DNA of 64,000 bases from SZUA-430 sp040381215. Lineage in GTDB: Bacteria > Pseudomonadota > Alphaproteobacteria > Micropepsales > Micropepsaceae. Below, piece after piece: positions 44,139 to 53,226 of this stretch. The translations under genes and the position numbers were made by a program. The DNA lies in assembly GCA_040381215.1 (NCBI GenBank), contig JBEIHO010000012.1, forward strand, positions 1 to 64,000. The letters are read 5' to 3'. A model generated the notes under the pieces. That model was not told where the DNA came from. It saw only the letters and a list, made by a program, of their open reading frames with translations, and ran no database searches. How positions within the stretch are numbered: position 1 is the stretch's first letter; each line of letters opens with the position of its first letter.

Positions 44139-45085
44139 TACTCATCCCACGACGTGATGGCGCCGCCCTCTTTCGGAAAATTGTAGCGCGGCTCAAGCTC
44201 GCCCCGCAGCTTTTGACCGATCGGGTTCTTCTCGATGATCCCGTTGTCCTGCTTGTCCTGCCGGATCTGGTCGAAGAAGGCTTCCGGGACGCGCAGGCCC
44301 CACCGCGTGACGGTTGAGCTCTGCCCATTCTCTTCGTTGACGACGGTCAGGGGTTGCCGCTGACCGTCTGGCAGAACAGCCTCGACAATCAGATAGTAAT
44401 TTCGCGCCCCCGGGCTGGCCGCCGACTCGCGCCACACCCCGGAGGTTTCATTTGCGCCACTCAACACGCTCACGACATATGTCGACACAAGCCGGGAACG
44501 CAGCCCCTCAAGCGAGGCAATGCTCGCACGCACGCCATCGATATCGCGACGGGCAAGTGCAGCATTCCCATCTCGCTCGAGGCCATCGATCGACCCCAGG
44601 ATAGCGGCATCGCGGGTCTCGACGCGCGCCGCTCCCGCCGCTGCGCGAAGTTCCTGCGGCAGGTCTTGCGTAAGTGCGACTTGCACCTCCTCCAGGGCCT
44701 GCCGCCGTGGCAGCTCGTAGCCGAAATAGCCGGCAGCCCACAGCGCCGCGCACACGGCCGCAATGCCACCGGCCCAGCGACCGATGATCCTGCGCCTGAC
44801 CCAGGCCATGGCTAGACTGCGACCGATGCTTGGCGCAGGAGGCGTATAGACAAAGCGGCTCTCCTTGAGCGCCTTGATGCCCTGCTCGATAGCTGCGTCA
44901 GAGACCTCAAGCCCCTGCCCGCGATAGATCTCGCGCAGCCGCGCCTTGAGAGCCTCGTCACGATCTCCCTGCGCAAGCTCGCGGGCAACAACAAGCTCGC
45001 GATGGCGGATCGTATCGACCACATCCATCGCGAGCATCAGCTCGTCAAGCGTTTGGGGCGCCTTTGCCCCGACCACTGCAGACAT
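44138..45085 (-). CDS. DUF6384-type membrane protein
   Basis: The 315-residue product has a cytoplasmic N-terminal helical part of about 95 residues (LDELMLAMDVVDTIRHRE). A basic stop (RRRIIGR) and one transmembrane helix at about 103-124 follow. The C-terminal domain of about 190 residues, probably periplasmic, has NYYLIVEAVLPDG and ending FPKEGGAITSWDE. It matches what I know as the DUF6384 family, whose function is not established. Its start shares one base with the stop of the gene before it (TGATG) and its stop shares one with the start of the gene after it (TAATG). The three products are therefore probably made in fixed ratio. Confidence 0.76.
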   Translation of the reverse strand: MSAVVGAKAPQTLDELMLAMDVVDTIRHRELVVARELAQGDRDEALKARLREIYRGQGLEVSDAAIEQGIKALKESRFVYTPPAPSIGRSLAMAWVRRRIIGRWAGGIAAVCAALWAAGYFGYELPRRQALEEVQVALTQDLPQELRAAAGAARVETRDAAILGSIDGLERDGNAALARRDIDGVRASIASLEGLRSRLVSTYVVSVLSGANETSGVWRESAASPGARNYYLIVEAVLPDGQRQPLTVVNEENGQSSTVTRWGLRVPEAFFDQIRQDKQDNGIIEKNPIGQKLRGELEPRYNFPKEGGAITSWDE

Positions 45086-46257
45086 CAGAGGTGAAAGGCC
45101 TTGCCCTGCGCCACAAGGTCAGAAAGCCGCCGCTTGCCATCCTCAACCGCATCACGGATCTCGGCTGAATTCTGGGTTGAAAGCTTGCGCATCTCTTCGA
45201 TGATGACGCGCGACTTCTCCTGGAAGTTCACAACCGAATCCACCAGCTTCTTCACCGCGTCCGCGCGGATCGTCGGCCCGTAGCCCGCGCGCACGGCAGC
45301 CTCCTGAACCTTGTCGCCGATTTCAGCCAGCACCTCGATGGACTTGGAGACACCCTCCTTCATCGCATTCACGGTCTCCGTCGACTCGTGCAAGCCGAAC
45401 ATGCCTGTGAACGACGCCTTGAGGGCCGTCAAAACAGTATCGTTGGTGGAGAAGAAGCTGACCGCCTGCGCATAAATACGCTCCTTCGCGCTGGTGGTCT
45501 GCATCAGGCGCGCCATGATGACTTCGGACGTGTTGTAGCCAATCGTGAGATTGTCCGAGAGATCCTTGGCAATCTGGTACCGTCGATCCTCATCCTGGGT
45601 CTGGCGCAACACTTCGTCGCGAATGAGCTCAAGCTTCGCGCGCTCCGCAGGCTCCGTTCCCGCAAAATTGGCAACCGCCGCCGAAGCATCATTCAGCCGC
45701 TTCTTGGCCTCCTCGAGCTTCCACTCGCCCTTCTTCAGAACCTCGAGCGCCAGAACCTCGGCCTGCTTCAGAGCACCTCGGAAGTCCCGATAGGCCTGCA
45801 GGATGGCGTGTTCGCGCTCGATCTGGTTCTTGGTCTCCTTCGTGACCGCGATGTAGATGGAGCGAATCTTGTCGAACCGGTCGGCGATGTCGCCGCGCGT
45901 TAGCTTCATCCATGAATTCGTCGCACGCTCCCACACACTGACCTTGCCGTCGGAGATCTGGTCGACCATCCCCTTGGCATCGTCGCGGATCGAATTGAAG
46001 CCCTCCGTGATCTGTCGATAGCGGTCACCAACAGACATCGCGGACACGTTCTCGCGCACAACCTCGTTGAAACTCGACGCCTGGTTCAGCGTCCGGGCGA
46101 TGATCGTGATCTTCTCGTTGTCGAGATCCGAGATCTGCTGGAGGAGCGCATTGATGGGGGCGTCCTCACCCTTTGCGGGCACGATGCCAAGATCCCTCAG
46201 CGTGGTAAGCGCCCGGTCCAGGTACTGCATGGGCGTTCGGATGACGACATCGGACAT
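45085..46257 (-). CDS. Helical cytoplasmic protein of unknown function, head of the coupled trio
   Basis: The 390-residue product is almost entirely alpha-helical with long amphipathic stretches, and it has no signal or membrane segment. Recognisable blocks are MQYLDRALTTLRDLGI, ERATNSWMKLTRGDIADRFD, and ALKASFTGMFGLHESTETVN near residue 280. The arrangement recalls TelA/toxic-anion-resistance proteins only in being a long helical bundle. I see no sequence motif that would justify that name. It overlaps DUF6384 by one base and follows the exported protein at 46357-46935 after 99 bases. Good length and codon use argue that it is a real gene. Confidence 0.72.
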   Translation of the reverse strand: MSDVVIRTPMQYLDRALTTLRDLGIVPAKGEDAPINALLQQISDLDNEKITIIARTLNQASSFNEVVRENVSAMSVGDRYRQITEGFNSIRDDAKGMVDQISDGKVSVWERATNSWMKLTRGDIADRFDKIRSIYIAVTKETKNQIEREHAILQAYRDFRGALKQAEVLALEVLKKGEWKLEEAKKRLNDASAAVANFAGTEPAERAKLELIRDEVLRQTQDEDRRYQIAKDLSDNLTIGYNTSEVIMARLMQTTSAKERIYAQAVSFFSTNDTVLTALKASFTGMFGLHESTETVNAMKEGVSKSIEVLAEIGDKVQEAAVRAGYGPTIRADAVKKLVDSVVNFQEKSRVIIEEMRKLSTQNSAEIRDAVEDGKRRLSDLVAQGKAFHL

Positions 46258-46356
46258 CTGGTAGAATCTCCCCTCGTAAACGTGGGGGAAGATGTGGGTG
46301 ATAAACCCACGCTCTGCAAGGCCAGGCGCCGAAATATTCGCAGTATTCCGGGACAG

Positions 46357-46935
46357 CTACCCTTTGCAGCTGACGGTTGCCGCATGGCGGTTTTCTGCGA
46401 CAACCTGCGGCGGCTGCACCACGCCCAGAAACCGGGTCGCGTAGGCCGGCATTCCGCAGATCACAGTCGCATAGTATCCCTCGATCTCAACGGTCAGAGG
46501 CCCGGTGACGGATTGAACCTTGCCAGCCCTGACCTTCCGCACGATCCCGGGCGGTATGACCGCCTTCAGGAAATCATCGCGGTTCGAGAAGTAGACCCCA
46601 TCGATGGCCCCGTCGAGGTTCCAGCGCGGCAGCAGCCCAGCCGACGCCGCATCCGGGACGAAATAGAGGTCAGGCTCCTTGCTGCCATTCGCCTCCTCCT
46701 CGGCTGGCGTATTTCGCCCGAAGACATATGTTCCCGAGATCACGGCGCGTCCCCGCAGGGTCAAGCCCTCGACAGACGCCTTCTCGACGCTGAAAGGGCT
46801 TCGCTTTGGCAGGGCATAGATAATTCCGTCAGCCTGATTGGTGATCAGGCGGACAGTCGTTCCGCCAGCCTGCCCCGTACCAGGGAACGCGAACGCAAGA
46901 ATGAATGCCGCAACGAGGACTGGCCGCATGACCAT
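46357..46935 (-). CDS. Secreted hypothetical protein
   Basis: The 192-residue product has a signal peptide (VMRPVLVAAFILAFAFPGTGQAG) and a mature part with TTVRLITNQADGIIYALPKRSPF and two cysteines near the end (VICGMP, TVSCKG) that may form a disulfide. The fold is likely beta-rich. No family is recognised. ATG 46935 and ATG 46929 are both possible starts; the ten codons before them would put charged residues ahead of the signal and were left out. It is on the same strand as the coupled trio and may be part of its transcript. Confidence 0.64.
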   Translation of the reverse strand: MVMRPVLVAAFILAFAFPGTGQAGGTTVRLITNQADGIIYALPKRSPFSVEKASVEGLTLRGRAVISGTYVFGRNTPAEEEANGSKEPDLYFVPDAASAGLLPRWNLDGAIDGVYFSNRDDFLKAVIPPGIVRKVRAGKVQSVTGPLTVEIEGYYATVICGMPAYATRFLGVVQPPQVVAENRHAATVSCKG

Positions 46936-47027
46936 CGGGGGGGAGCCTCCGTGATGAGCCCTCACGATGCCACCCTATCGCGGCAGAATTAGGGCCACGA
47001 TGTGACGGGGATCACCCATGAACCCGT

Positions 47028-48443
47028 TCAGATGTGGATCGCGTGCCCAAGCGCCTTCAGCGCACTCTCATGGAACGCCTCGCTGAGCGTCGGATGCACA
47101 TGGATGGTGCCGGCGATGTCCTCAAGAAGCGCACCCATTTCAAGTGCCAGGGCGAATTGGGCCGAAAGCTCCGAGACATGCTGGCCGACAGCCTGGATCC
47201 CCAGCACCCGGTGATCACTCTTGCGCGCAACGACACGGACAAACCCGCCCGTATCAGCCCCATCCATCGACAGGGCACGCCCATTGGCCGAGAACGGGAA
47301 TTGTCCGACAACGACATCGATCCCCTGCCGAGCCGCATCGGCCGGCGAAAGCCCGGCGCTGACAATCTCAGGCTCGGTGAAGCAGACGGCCGCAATCGTC
47401 GCCGGACTGAAGCGCCGCTTGTGCCCCGCGATGATCTCGGCGACCATCTCTCCCTGCGCGGACGCCTTGTGCGCCAACATGGGCTCGCCGACGAGGTCTC
47501 CGATGGCCCAGACATCCCGCATCGACGTGCGGCACTGCTCATCGACCTTGATGAAAGCACCGTTCATGTCGACGGCCATGGCCTCAAGGCCCCAGCCTTG
47601 CGTGTTCGGCTTGCGTCCAACCGTGACAAGGATCTTGTCTGCAGCGATCGACAAGGCTTTGCCATCGGCCGTATCGATCGCGAGAGACGCCCCATCCTTG
47701 CCGGTCTCCGCGCCCCTGGCTCTTGCACCCAGATGAAGGGTGACGCCATGACGCTCCAGCCAGCGCTTAACAGGCGCCACGAGTTCCGCATCATAGAGCG
47801 GCAGGATCTGGCTTTCTGCCTCGACAATGGTGACTTTCGATCCAAGCTTCGAGAAGGCGATACCAAGCTCGAGCCCGATATAGCCTGCACCCACGACGGC
47901 AAGGCGCGCAGGCACGGCCTCCAGCGAAAGCGCTTCGGTGGACGAGATCACGTCCCCGCCAAATTTGAGGAAGGGCAACGCGGCCGGCACCGATCCATTC
48001 GCGAGGATCACATGCTCGGCCCGGATGGTCGTGTCCCCAACCCTGCATGTCTTGCCGTCGGAAAACACGGCAAACCCGCTGATGACGCGCACCTTGGCGC
48101 GCTTCAGGAGGCTTCCCACGCCCATATTGAGTTTCGAGACGATGCCTTCCTTCCACTGCACTGTCTGCCGGAAGTCGATCGATGGCGGTGCCGCCAGCTT
48201 CACCCCATGGACAGGTTTTTCAGCCGCCTGCCGCATGGCGTCGAAACCACTGGCCGCGTGAATGATGGCCTTGGAGGGAATGCAGCCACGGATAAGACAA
48301 GTGCCACCGAGCCGGTCACCCTCGACCAAAGTCGTGTCGAGCCCCAGCTGCCCCGCCCTGATGGCCGCCACATAACCGCCCGGGCCACCGCCGACAACAA
48401 GCACCTTCGTCTGGATCGTCTCAGCCACGGGCAGAACCTTCAT
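47028..48443 (-). CDS. lpdA: Dihydrolipoyl dehydrogenase (E3) of the branched-chain 2-oxoacid dehydrogenase
   Basis: E3 reoxidises the lipoyl groups of E2 with FAD and NAD+. The 471-residue product has the FAD motif VVGGGPGGYVAAIRA, the redox-active disulfide in GGTCLIRGCIPSKAI, the NAD motif VVGAGYIGLELGIA and the C-terminal catalytic histidine region IHVHPTLSEAF. The redox loop reads CLIRGC where most E3s have CLNVGC or CLNIGC. The gene overlaps bkdB by 23 bases, so it serves this complex. An alternative start at the GTG codon a few codons in (VAETIQTK) would reduce the overlap. Confidence 0.93.
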   Translation of the reverse strand: MKVLPVAETIQTKVLVVGGGPGGYVAAIRAGQLGLDTTLVEGDRLGGTCLIRGCIPSKAIIHAASGFDAMRQAAEKPVHGVKLAAPPSIDFRQTVQWKEGIVSKLNMGVGSLLKRAKVRVISGFAVFSDGKTCRVGDTTIRAEHVILANGSVPAALPFLKFGGDVISSTEALSLEAVPARLAVVGAGYIGLELGIAFSKLGSKVTIVEAESQILPLYDAELVAPVKRWLERHGVTLHLGARARGAETGKDGASLAIDTADGKALSIAADKILVTVGRKPNTQGWGLEAMAVDMNGAFIKVDEQCRTSMRDVWAIGDLVGEPMLAHKASAQGEMVAEIIAGHKRRFSPATIAAVCFTEPEIVSAGLSPADAARQGIDVVVGQFPFSANGRALSMDGADTGGFVRVVARKSDHRVLGIQAVGQHVSELSAQFALALEMGALLEDIAGTIHVHPTLSEAFHESALKALGHAIHI

Positions 48444-49719
48444 CCATGAACATCAGCGCCGGATGTTCGAGCAAGCCCTTCACGCGCTGGATGAACTGGG
48501 CGGCATCGAAGCCATCAACCACGCGGTGATCGAACGACGAGGAAAGATTCATCATCTTGCGAACGATGACAGCGCCACCCCGCACCACCGGACGCTCGAT
48601 GATCGCGTTGGGCCCGATGATGGCAACTTCGGGGTGGTTGATCACCGGCGTCGTGACAACCCCGCCGAGCGGTCCAAGACTGGTGATCGTTATCGTCGAT
48701 CCGGAAAGCTCATCGCGCGTGGCCTTGTTGTCGCGGGCCGCCGTTGAAACACGCGCGATCTCGCTGGCCACCTGCCAGAGGTCAAGCGCCTCTGCATGCT
48801 TGACCACCGGCACGATAAGTCCGTTCGCCGTCTGCGTAGCAATGCCGACATGGACAGGATGGAACCTGTGCACCACACCCGCCTCGTCATCGTAGCGGGC
48901 GTTGATCTGGGGGAAGGCGGGCAACAAGCGAACCAGCGCCCGGATCATGAAAGGCAGGAGCGTCAGCTTCGGCTGGTCCTTGCGACGCGAAGCATTCATG
49001 TGCGCGCGCAGGGCCTCCAACTCCGTCATGTCGACTTCCTCGACATAGGCAAAGTGGGGAATGCGACGCTTGGCGTCCTGCATCTTTTCCGCGATCTTGC
49101 GCCTCAACCCGATCACCTTGACCACGTCCGCGCCTTCGCGACGCGTCAAGCCACGCGGCGAAGGCCGCGCCACGGCGCCACGCGCCAGGAAGGCGTCGAG
49201 GTCCGCATGCGTGATACGACCGCCGGGACCCGATCCGTCCACGAACTGCAACTTGACCCCAAGCTCAAACGCCCGCTGCCGCACAGCCGGTGACGCAAGT
49301 GGCTTGTCACCCGGCACACGCGGCGGAGGCTCCAGGGCAAGAGCGCGGTCCTCGTCAGACACGTCCGGCAATTCGATGACAGGCGCCTTGATCACCGCAG
49401 CCGGCACGGCCGTAGATGCAGGCACTGCAGGCTTCGACGGCGCGGCCGCAGTCTTCACCTGCGCCTCGTTTCCAGCGCCCTCGACCTCGAACTCGACGAT
49501 CGGGGCGCCGACGACAGCCATCGCCCCCGCCTCACCGTGCAGGGAAAGCACCCTGCCTTTGACCGGCGACGTCATCTCCACAGTCGCCTTGTCGGTCATC
49601 ACATCAACAAGGTGCTGGTCTTCATCGACCATGTCGCCAACCTTGACATGCCACGCCACGATTTCCGCCTCGGCAGTGCCTTCGCCGACATCAGGCAGCT
49701 TGAATATGAATTTGCCCAT
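48421..49719 (-). CDS. bkdB: Branched-chain 2-oxoacid dehydrogenase E2 (dihydrolipoyl acyltransferase)
   Basis: E2 carries the acyl group on lipoyl-lysine and transfers it to CoA, and forms the core of the complex. The 432-residue product has a lipoyl domain with the modified lysine in DVMTDKATVEM, an alanine/proline-rich linker, a peripheral-subunit-binding domain (PAVRQRAFELGV, GPGGRITHADLDAFL), and the acyltransferase domain with the active site SSSFDHRVVDGFDAAQF. The start is ATG 49719 (MGKFIFKLPDVGEG), five bases after bkdA2. The longer frame upstream reads into bkdA2. Confidence 0.94.
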   Translation of the reverse strand: MGKFIFKLPDVGEGTAEAEIVAWHVKVGDMVDEDQHLVDVMTDKATVEMTSPVKGRVLSLHGEAGAMAVVGAPIVEFEVEGAGNEAQVKTAAAPSKPAVPASTAVPAAVIKAPVIELPDVSDEDRALALEPPPRVPGDKPLASPAVRQRAFELGVKLQFVDGSGPGGRITHADLDAFLARGAVARPSPRGLTRREGADVVKVIGLRRKIAEKMQDAKRRIPHFAYVEEVDMTELEALRAHMNASRRKDQPKLTLLPFMIRALVRLLPAFPQINARYDDEAGVVHRFHPVHVGIATQTANGLIVPVVKHAEALDLWQVASEIARVSTAARDNKATRDELSGSTITITSLGPLGGVVTTPVINHPEVAIIGPNAIIERPVVRGGAVIVRKMMNLSSSFDHRVVDGFDAAQFIQRVKGLLEHPALMFMDEGSARG

Positions 49720-49724
49720 GGCGC

Positions 49725-50738
49725 CTAACCCTCCAGCGCGCGACGCATGGCATCGCCGATCCGCTTTGGTCCCGGAAAATACTGCCACTCGAACGCGTGG
49801 GGATAAGGCGTATCCCAACCCGTGACACGCTCGATGGGCGCTTCCAGATGGTGGAAACAATTCTCCTGAACAAGCGCTGAAAGCTCGGCACCGAAGCCAC
49901 TCGTTCGAGTGGCTTCATGAACGATTACGCAACGACCGGTCTTCTCGACGGACTGGATGATGGCCTCGATGTCCACCGGCCAGATCGTCCGCAGGTCGAT
50001 CACTTCGGCATCGATACCGTTCTCTTCTGCCGCTGCCAGCGACACATGCACCATGGTCCCATAGGCAAGCACGGTAACGGCCTCGCCTGCCCTTGCGATG
50101 CCGGCCTTGCCCAGAGGCAGAGTGTAGTAGCCATCAGGCACATTGCTTGACGCGTGCTTGCTCCAGGCTTGCACCGGGCGGTCATGATGACCATCGAAGG
50201 GCCCGTTGTAGATGCGCTTGGGTTCAAAGAACATCACCGGATCATCATCCTCGATTGCGGCAATGAGCAATCCCTTGGCATCATAGGGATTGGACGGGAT
50301 CACGGTCTTGAGACCACACACATGCGTGAACAGGGCCTCGGGACTCTGGCTATGGGTCTGCCCACCGAAGATCCCGCCGCCATAGGGCGAACGCAGGGTG
50401 ATGGGCGACGTAAAGTCAGCCGCCGACCGATACCTCAATCGCGCGGCTTCCGAGACAATCTGGTCATAGGCAGGATAGATATAGTCGGCGAACTGGATCT
50501 CGACGACCGGCCTGAGACCATAGGCGCCCATCCCGATCGCCGTTGCCACGATACCGCTCTCGCCGATCGGCGTATCGAAGCACCGCTGCACGCCGTGCTT
50601 CCTCTGGAGGCCTTCCGTCGCCCGGAACACACCCCCGAAATAGCCCACGTCCTCGCCGAAGATCAGCACATTCGGATCCCGCGACAGCATCACATCCATC
50701 GCGGAATTGAGGGCCTGGATCATGTTCATCGTTGCCAT
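49725..50738 (-). CDS. bkdA2: Branched-chain 2-oxoacid dehydrogenase E1 beta
   Basis: E1 beta forms with E1 alpha the thiamine-diphosphate decarboxylase that acts on the 2-oxo acids from valine, leucine and isoleucine. The 337-residue product has the TPP-activating region VLIFGEDVGYFGGVFRAT, the ion-binding FADYIYPAYDQIVSE, and the C-terminal phosphorylation-like interface RVTGWDTPYPHAFE. It is six bases after bkdA1 and five before bkdB. Confidence 0.95.
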   Translation of the reverse strand: MATMNMIQALNSAMDVMLSRDPNVLIFGEDVGYFGGVFRATEGLQRKHGVQRCFDTPIGESGIVATAIGMGAYGLRPVVEIQFADYIYPAYDQIVSEAARLRYRSAADFTSPITLRSPYGGGIFGGQTHSQSPEALFTHVCGLKTVIPSNPYDAKGLLIAAIEDDDPVMFFEPKRIYNGPFDGHHDRPVQAWSKHASSNVPDGYYTLPLGKAGIARAGEAVTVLAYGTMVHVSLAAAEENGIDAEVIDLRTIWPVDIEAIIQSVEKTGRCVIVHEATRTSGFGAELSALVQENCFHHLEAPIERVTGWDTPYPHAFEWQYFPGPKRIGDAMRRALEG

Positions 50739-50744
50739 GGCGCG

Positions 50745-51998
50745 TCAGACCCCCATTTCCTGCCGCTGCTTGCGCAGATGCCAGGGCATGTCCTTGTACA
50801 CGTCCTCGAACATGGTCTTCACGCTTGGGATCCTGCCGCTGCCAAGCACGCCGTTCTCTTCAGCCTGCTTCTGCGCCTTGCGAACATGCTCCTCGCACTC
50901 TTTCTCAAGCGCCGCATGATCTGCGTCCGACCACTTGCCCAGAGCGATCAGATGCCCCTTAAGCCTCTCGATCGGGTCTCCCAGCGGCCAGGCCTTGGCC
51001 TCTCCTGCGGGGCGATAACGCGTGGGATCGTCACTCGTGGAGTGACCCTCGGCGCGATAGGTGAAGTGCTCGATGAGCGTCGGTCCCAGGTTGGAGCGAG
51101 CCCTGTCGGCCGCCCATTTGGTCACGGCATAGACGGCAAGGAAATCGTTTCCGTCCACCCGCAGGCCCGGCATGCCATAGCCGATGCCGCGCGCTGCAAA
51201 AGTGGAGTCCTCGCCACCGGCAATCCCTTGATACGACGAGATGGCCCACTGGTTGTTGACAACGTTGAGAACGACGGGAGCCTGATAAACAGTGGCAAAG
51301 GTCAACCCATGATGGAAATCACCTTCCGCCGTCGACCCCTCCCCGATCCACGTCGCCGCAATCCTGTCATCGCCTTTGTAGGCCGACGCCATCGCCCAGC
51401 CAACAGCCTGGCTGAACTGCGTTCCGAGATTGCCCGAGATCGAGAAGAAACCAAACTGCTTCGACGAATACATGATCGGCAACTGCCGGCCCTTGATGGG
51501 ATCCTTCTCGTTCGAATAGATCTGGTTCATCATGTCGACGATCGGGTAGCCGCGCGACACCAGCAAACCCTGCTGGCGATAGGACGGGAAGCACATGTCA
51601 TCCGGGTCCAGCGCCGCAGCCTGCGCGACGGCAACCGCCTCCTCGCCCGTGCACTTCATGTAGAACGAAGTCTTGCCCTGGCGTTGCGCCTTGTACATGC
51701 GGTCGTCGAAGACACGCGTGGTGACCATGTGTCGAAGGCCACGCTTCATCGTCTCCACGTCGAGCCTGGGATCCCACGGACCCACCGCCTTGTGATCGTT
51801 GTCCAGAACGCGGATCAGCGTATAGGCCATGTCCGCCACGTCCTTCGCCGACGCATTGATGTCCGGACGACGGACCTCACCCGCTTTCGGCACCTTGATG
51901 TTCGAGAAGTCCGGCTGGTCACCAGGACGGTGCTTGGGTTCGGGTATGCGCAGGGAAAGAGAAACGCGGTTCTTGAGATCCGCTGCCGTCTTGCTCAT
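50745..51998 (-). CDS. bkdA1: Branched-chain 2-oxoacid dehydrogenase E1 alpha
   Basis: E1 alpha binds thiamine diphosphate and decarboxylates branched-chain 2-oxo acids. The 417-residue product has the TPP motif starting at WIGEGSTAEGDFHHGL and ending NVVNNQWAIS, and the phosphorylation-loop region YRAEGHSTSDDPTRYRP. The length and the N-terminal extension separate it from pyruvate dehydrogenase E1 alpha. The start was placed at ATG 51998 (MSKTAADLKN). The 51 codons of open frame before it cover the promoter and have no homology. Confidence 0.94.
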   Translation of the reverse strand: MSKTAADLKNRVSLSLRIPEPKHRPGDQPDFSNIKVPKAGEVRRPDINASAKDVADMAYTLIRVLDNDHKAVGPWDPRLDVETMKRGLRHMVTTRVFDDRMYKAQRQGKTSFYMKCTGEEAVAVAQAAALDPDDMCFPSYRQQGLLVSRGYPIVDMMNQIYSNEKDPIKGRQLPIMYSSKQFGFFSISGNLGTQFSQAVGWAMASAYKGDDRIAATWIGEGSTAEGDFHHGLTFATVYQAPVVLNVVNNQWAISSYQGIAGGEDSTFAARGIGYGMPGLRVDGNDFLAVYAVTKWAADRARSNLGPTLIEHFTYRAEGHSTSDDPTRYRPAGEAKAWPLGDPIERLKGHLIALGKWSDADHAALEKECEEHVRKAQKQAEENGVLGSGRIPSVKTMFEDVYKDMPWHLRKQRQEMGV

Positions 51999-52038
51999 GG
52001 GAACTATCGGCCTTTCGTCGGCGTCAATTTGGCGCGAG

Positions 52039-52067
52039 GGAATAGGCGCGCAGACCCAGAGCGTCAA
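52039..52067 (-). promoter_or_regulatory. Predicted sigma-70 promoter of the bkd operon
   Basis: On the minus strand TTGACG (52067-52062) and TATTCC (52044-52039) are 17 bases apart. Transcription would start near 52031, giving a leader of about 33 bases before the bkdA1 ATG. No Lrp-like or BkdR gene lies nearby. Confidence 0.5.
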
Positions 52068-52181
52068 CGCCAATTCTTGAGCAACGGTCAACGACAGGCG
52101 AAGCCTCAGAAGATTGCCTGCGACGCGCGCCGTGGTGCATCTTTCGTTCAAACAGCCTCGGGCCCTGGCAACATTCCGCCG

Positions 52182-52204
52182 CCCGTTGTGCGCCGCACAA
52201 TGGG
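52182..52204 (-). terminator. Hairpin after the TetR-led operon
   Basis: CCCGTTGTGC and GCACAATGGG form a 10-bp stem with a single mismatch about a GCC loop, between the last gene of the operon and the bkd promoter. No run of T follows, so it may be a weak terminator or a processing stem. Confidence 0.4.
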
Positions 52205-52220
52205 TTGCCGCGCAAATTTC

Positions 52221-53225
52221 TTAATCGCCCAGCATTTGTGCAATCACGGGATCACGGGCACGCGCATCTCGAAGGTCCCTTGCACCCTGCTCGATGATCG
52301 GATGCTGCACCTCAAGAATGGCAGCCTTCCAGCTCGGACGCGCCTGCACACGCCTGTAATAGGCCGCCACCCGCTCCAGCTTTCCTTCGCCGAGGCAAGT
52401 GCTCAAAAAGCCGGTCTCCTCGAGCCTCAGAAGCACACACGCAAGCGTGATGTCAGCAAGGGAAAAAATCTCCCCGAGGATCCAAGGCCCGCCGGACTGA
52501 CCCAGCGCATCATCGATCGTGCGTAGATGGGCGGTCATGTAGCGTCGGCCATTGCCCACCATCTCCTGGATGGGCCTGATCGCAAGCATGCGCCGCAAGC
52601 CCAGCAACTTCCCCAATGAGAAGAAAATCGGTCTCGCCTTGTCAGGGTGAAACAGGAAACCGAACAGGATGCGATGGAGGGGAATGTAGCGGATCGCGGT
52701 AATGAACAGCGGCAACGTCACGGCAGGGACGCAAGCACCAATGCGCTTCTGCATGTCGGCGGTCGGCGCATTACTGGAAAGGTTGCCGAAGGAGATCCAG
52801 TCCTCCATCCGCCTGCGCAACCCATCATCCACCGGTACAAGCGCCGCCGCCCCTGCCGCAGCATGTGCCGTCGCATAAGCCATGATGTCATCGGATTCAT
52901 AGACCGGATGCCCATTGTGCACCAATGTTGGGATCAATCCCGAAGGATTGACCCGCAGATAGGCCCGCGACAACGTCTCGTAGCTCCCCGTCTCAATCAG
53001 GTCGATCGGTTTGTGAACGAAGGGAATGCCGAGCTCGGCCATCACCAGCCGCGTCTTGCGCGAGCAATGCGAGAACGCATTGCCATAAAGCTCGAACGGC
53101 GCCTGATGCGGCAGCATGATTTCCGGATGCAGGCCGCCTCTGACCGGATGGGATCGCCGCCGTGACTTCTCGACAAGGAACCACCCGAGGACAAGGGCCA
53201 GTACGGCAATCAGCGCAGGGATCAT
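52221..53225 (-). CDS. Membrane-anchored glutathione S-transferase family protein
   Basis: The 334-residue product has an N-terminal hydrophobic helix (about residues 2-19) ahead of a thioredoxin-like GST domain (FELYGNAFSHCSRKTRLVMA, NPSGLIPTLVHNG, YESDDIMAYA) and the helical C-terminal domain (GGPWILGEIFSLADITLACV). The GST active site has SHCS, with a cysteine. The membrane anchor is unusual; eukaryotic GDAP1-type GSTs are anchored, but at the other end. The start at ATG 53225 follows the stop of the preceding gene after one base (TGACATG). It is the last gene of the TetR-led operon. Confidence 0.85.
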   Translation of the reverse strand: MIPALIAVLALVLGWFLVEKSRRRSHPVRGGLHPEIMLPHQAPFELYGNAFSHCSRKTRLVMAELGIPFVHKPIDLIETGSYETLSRAYLRVNPSGLIPTLVHNGHPVYESDDIMAYATAHAAAGAAALVPVDDGLRRRMEDWISFGNLSSNAPTADMQKRIGACVPAVTLPLFITAIRYIPLHRILFGFLFHPDKARPIFFSLGKLLGLRRMLAIRPIQEMVGNGRRYMTAHLRTIDDALGQSGGPWILGEIFSLADITLACVLLRLEETGFLSTCLGEGKLERVAAYYRRVQARPSWKAAILEVQHPIIEQGARDLRDARARDPVIAQMLGD

Positions 53226-53226
53226 G

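Noticed and set aside
45085..46257. TelA / toxic-anion-resistance protein
   Set aside because: Only the general long-helix layout is similar; no motif of the family is visible, so the name was not given.
50154..52526. 790-codon plus-strand frame opposite bkdA1 and bkdA2
   Set aside because: The opposite strand holds clear E1 alpha and beta genes with TPP motifs; the frame has no start signal or homology.
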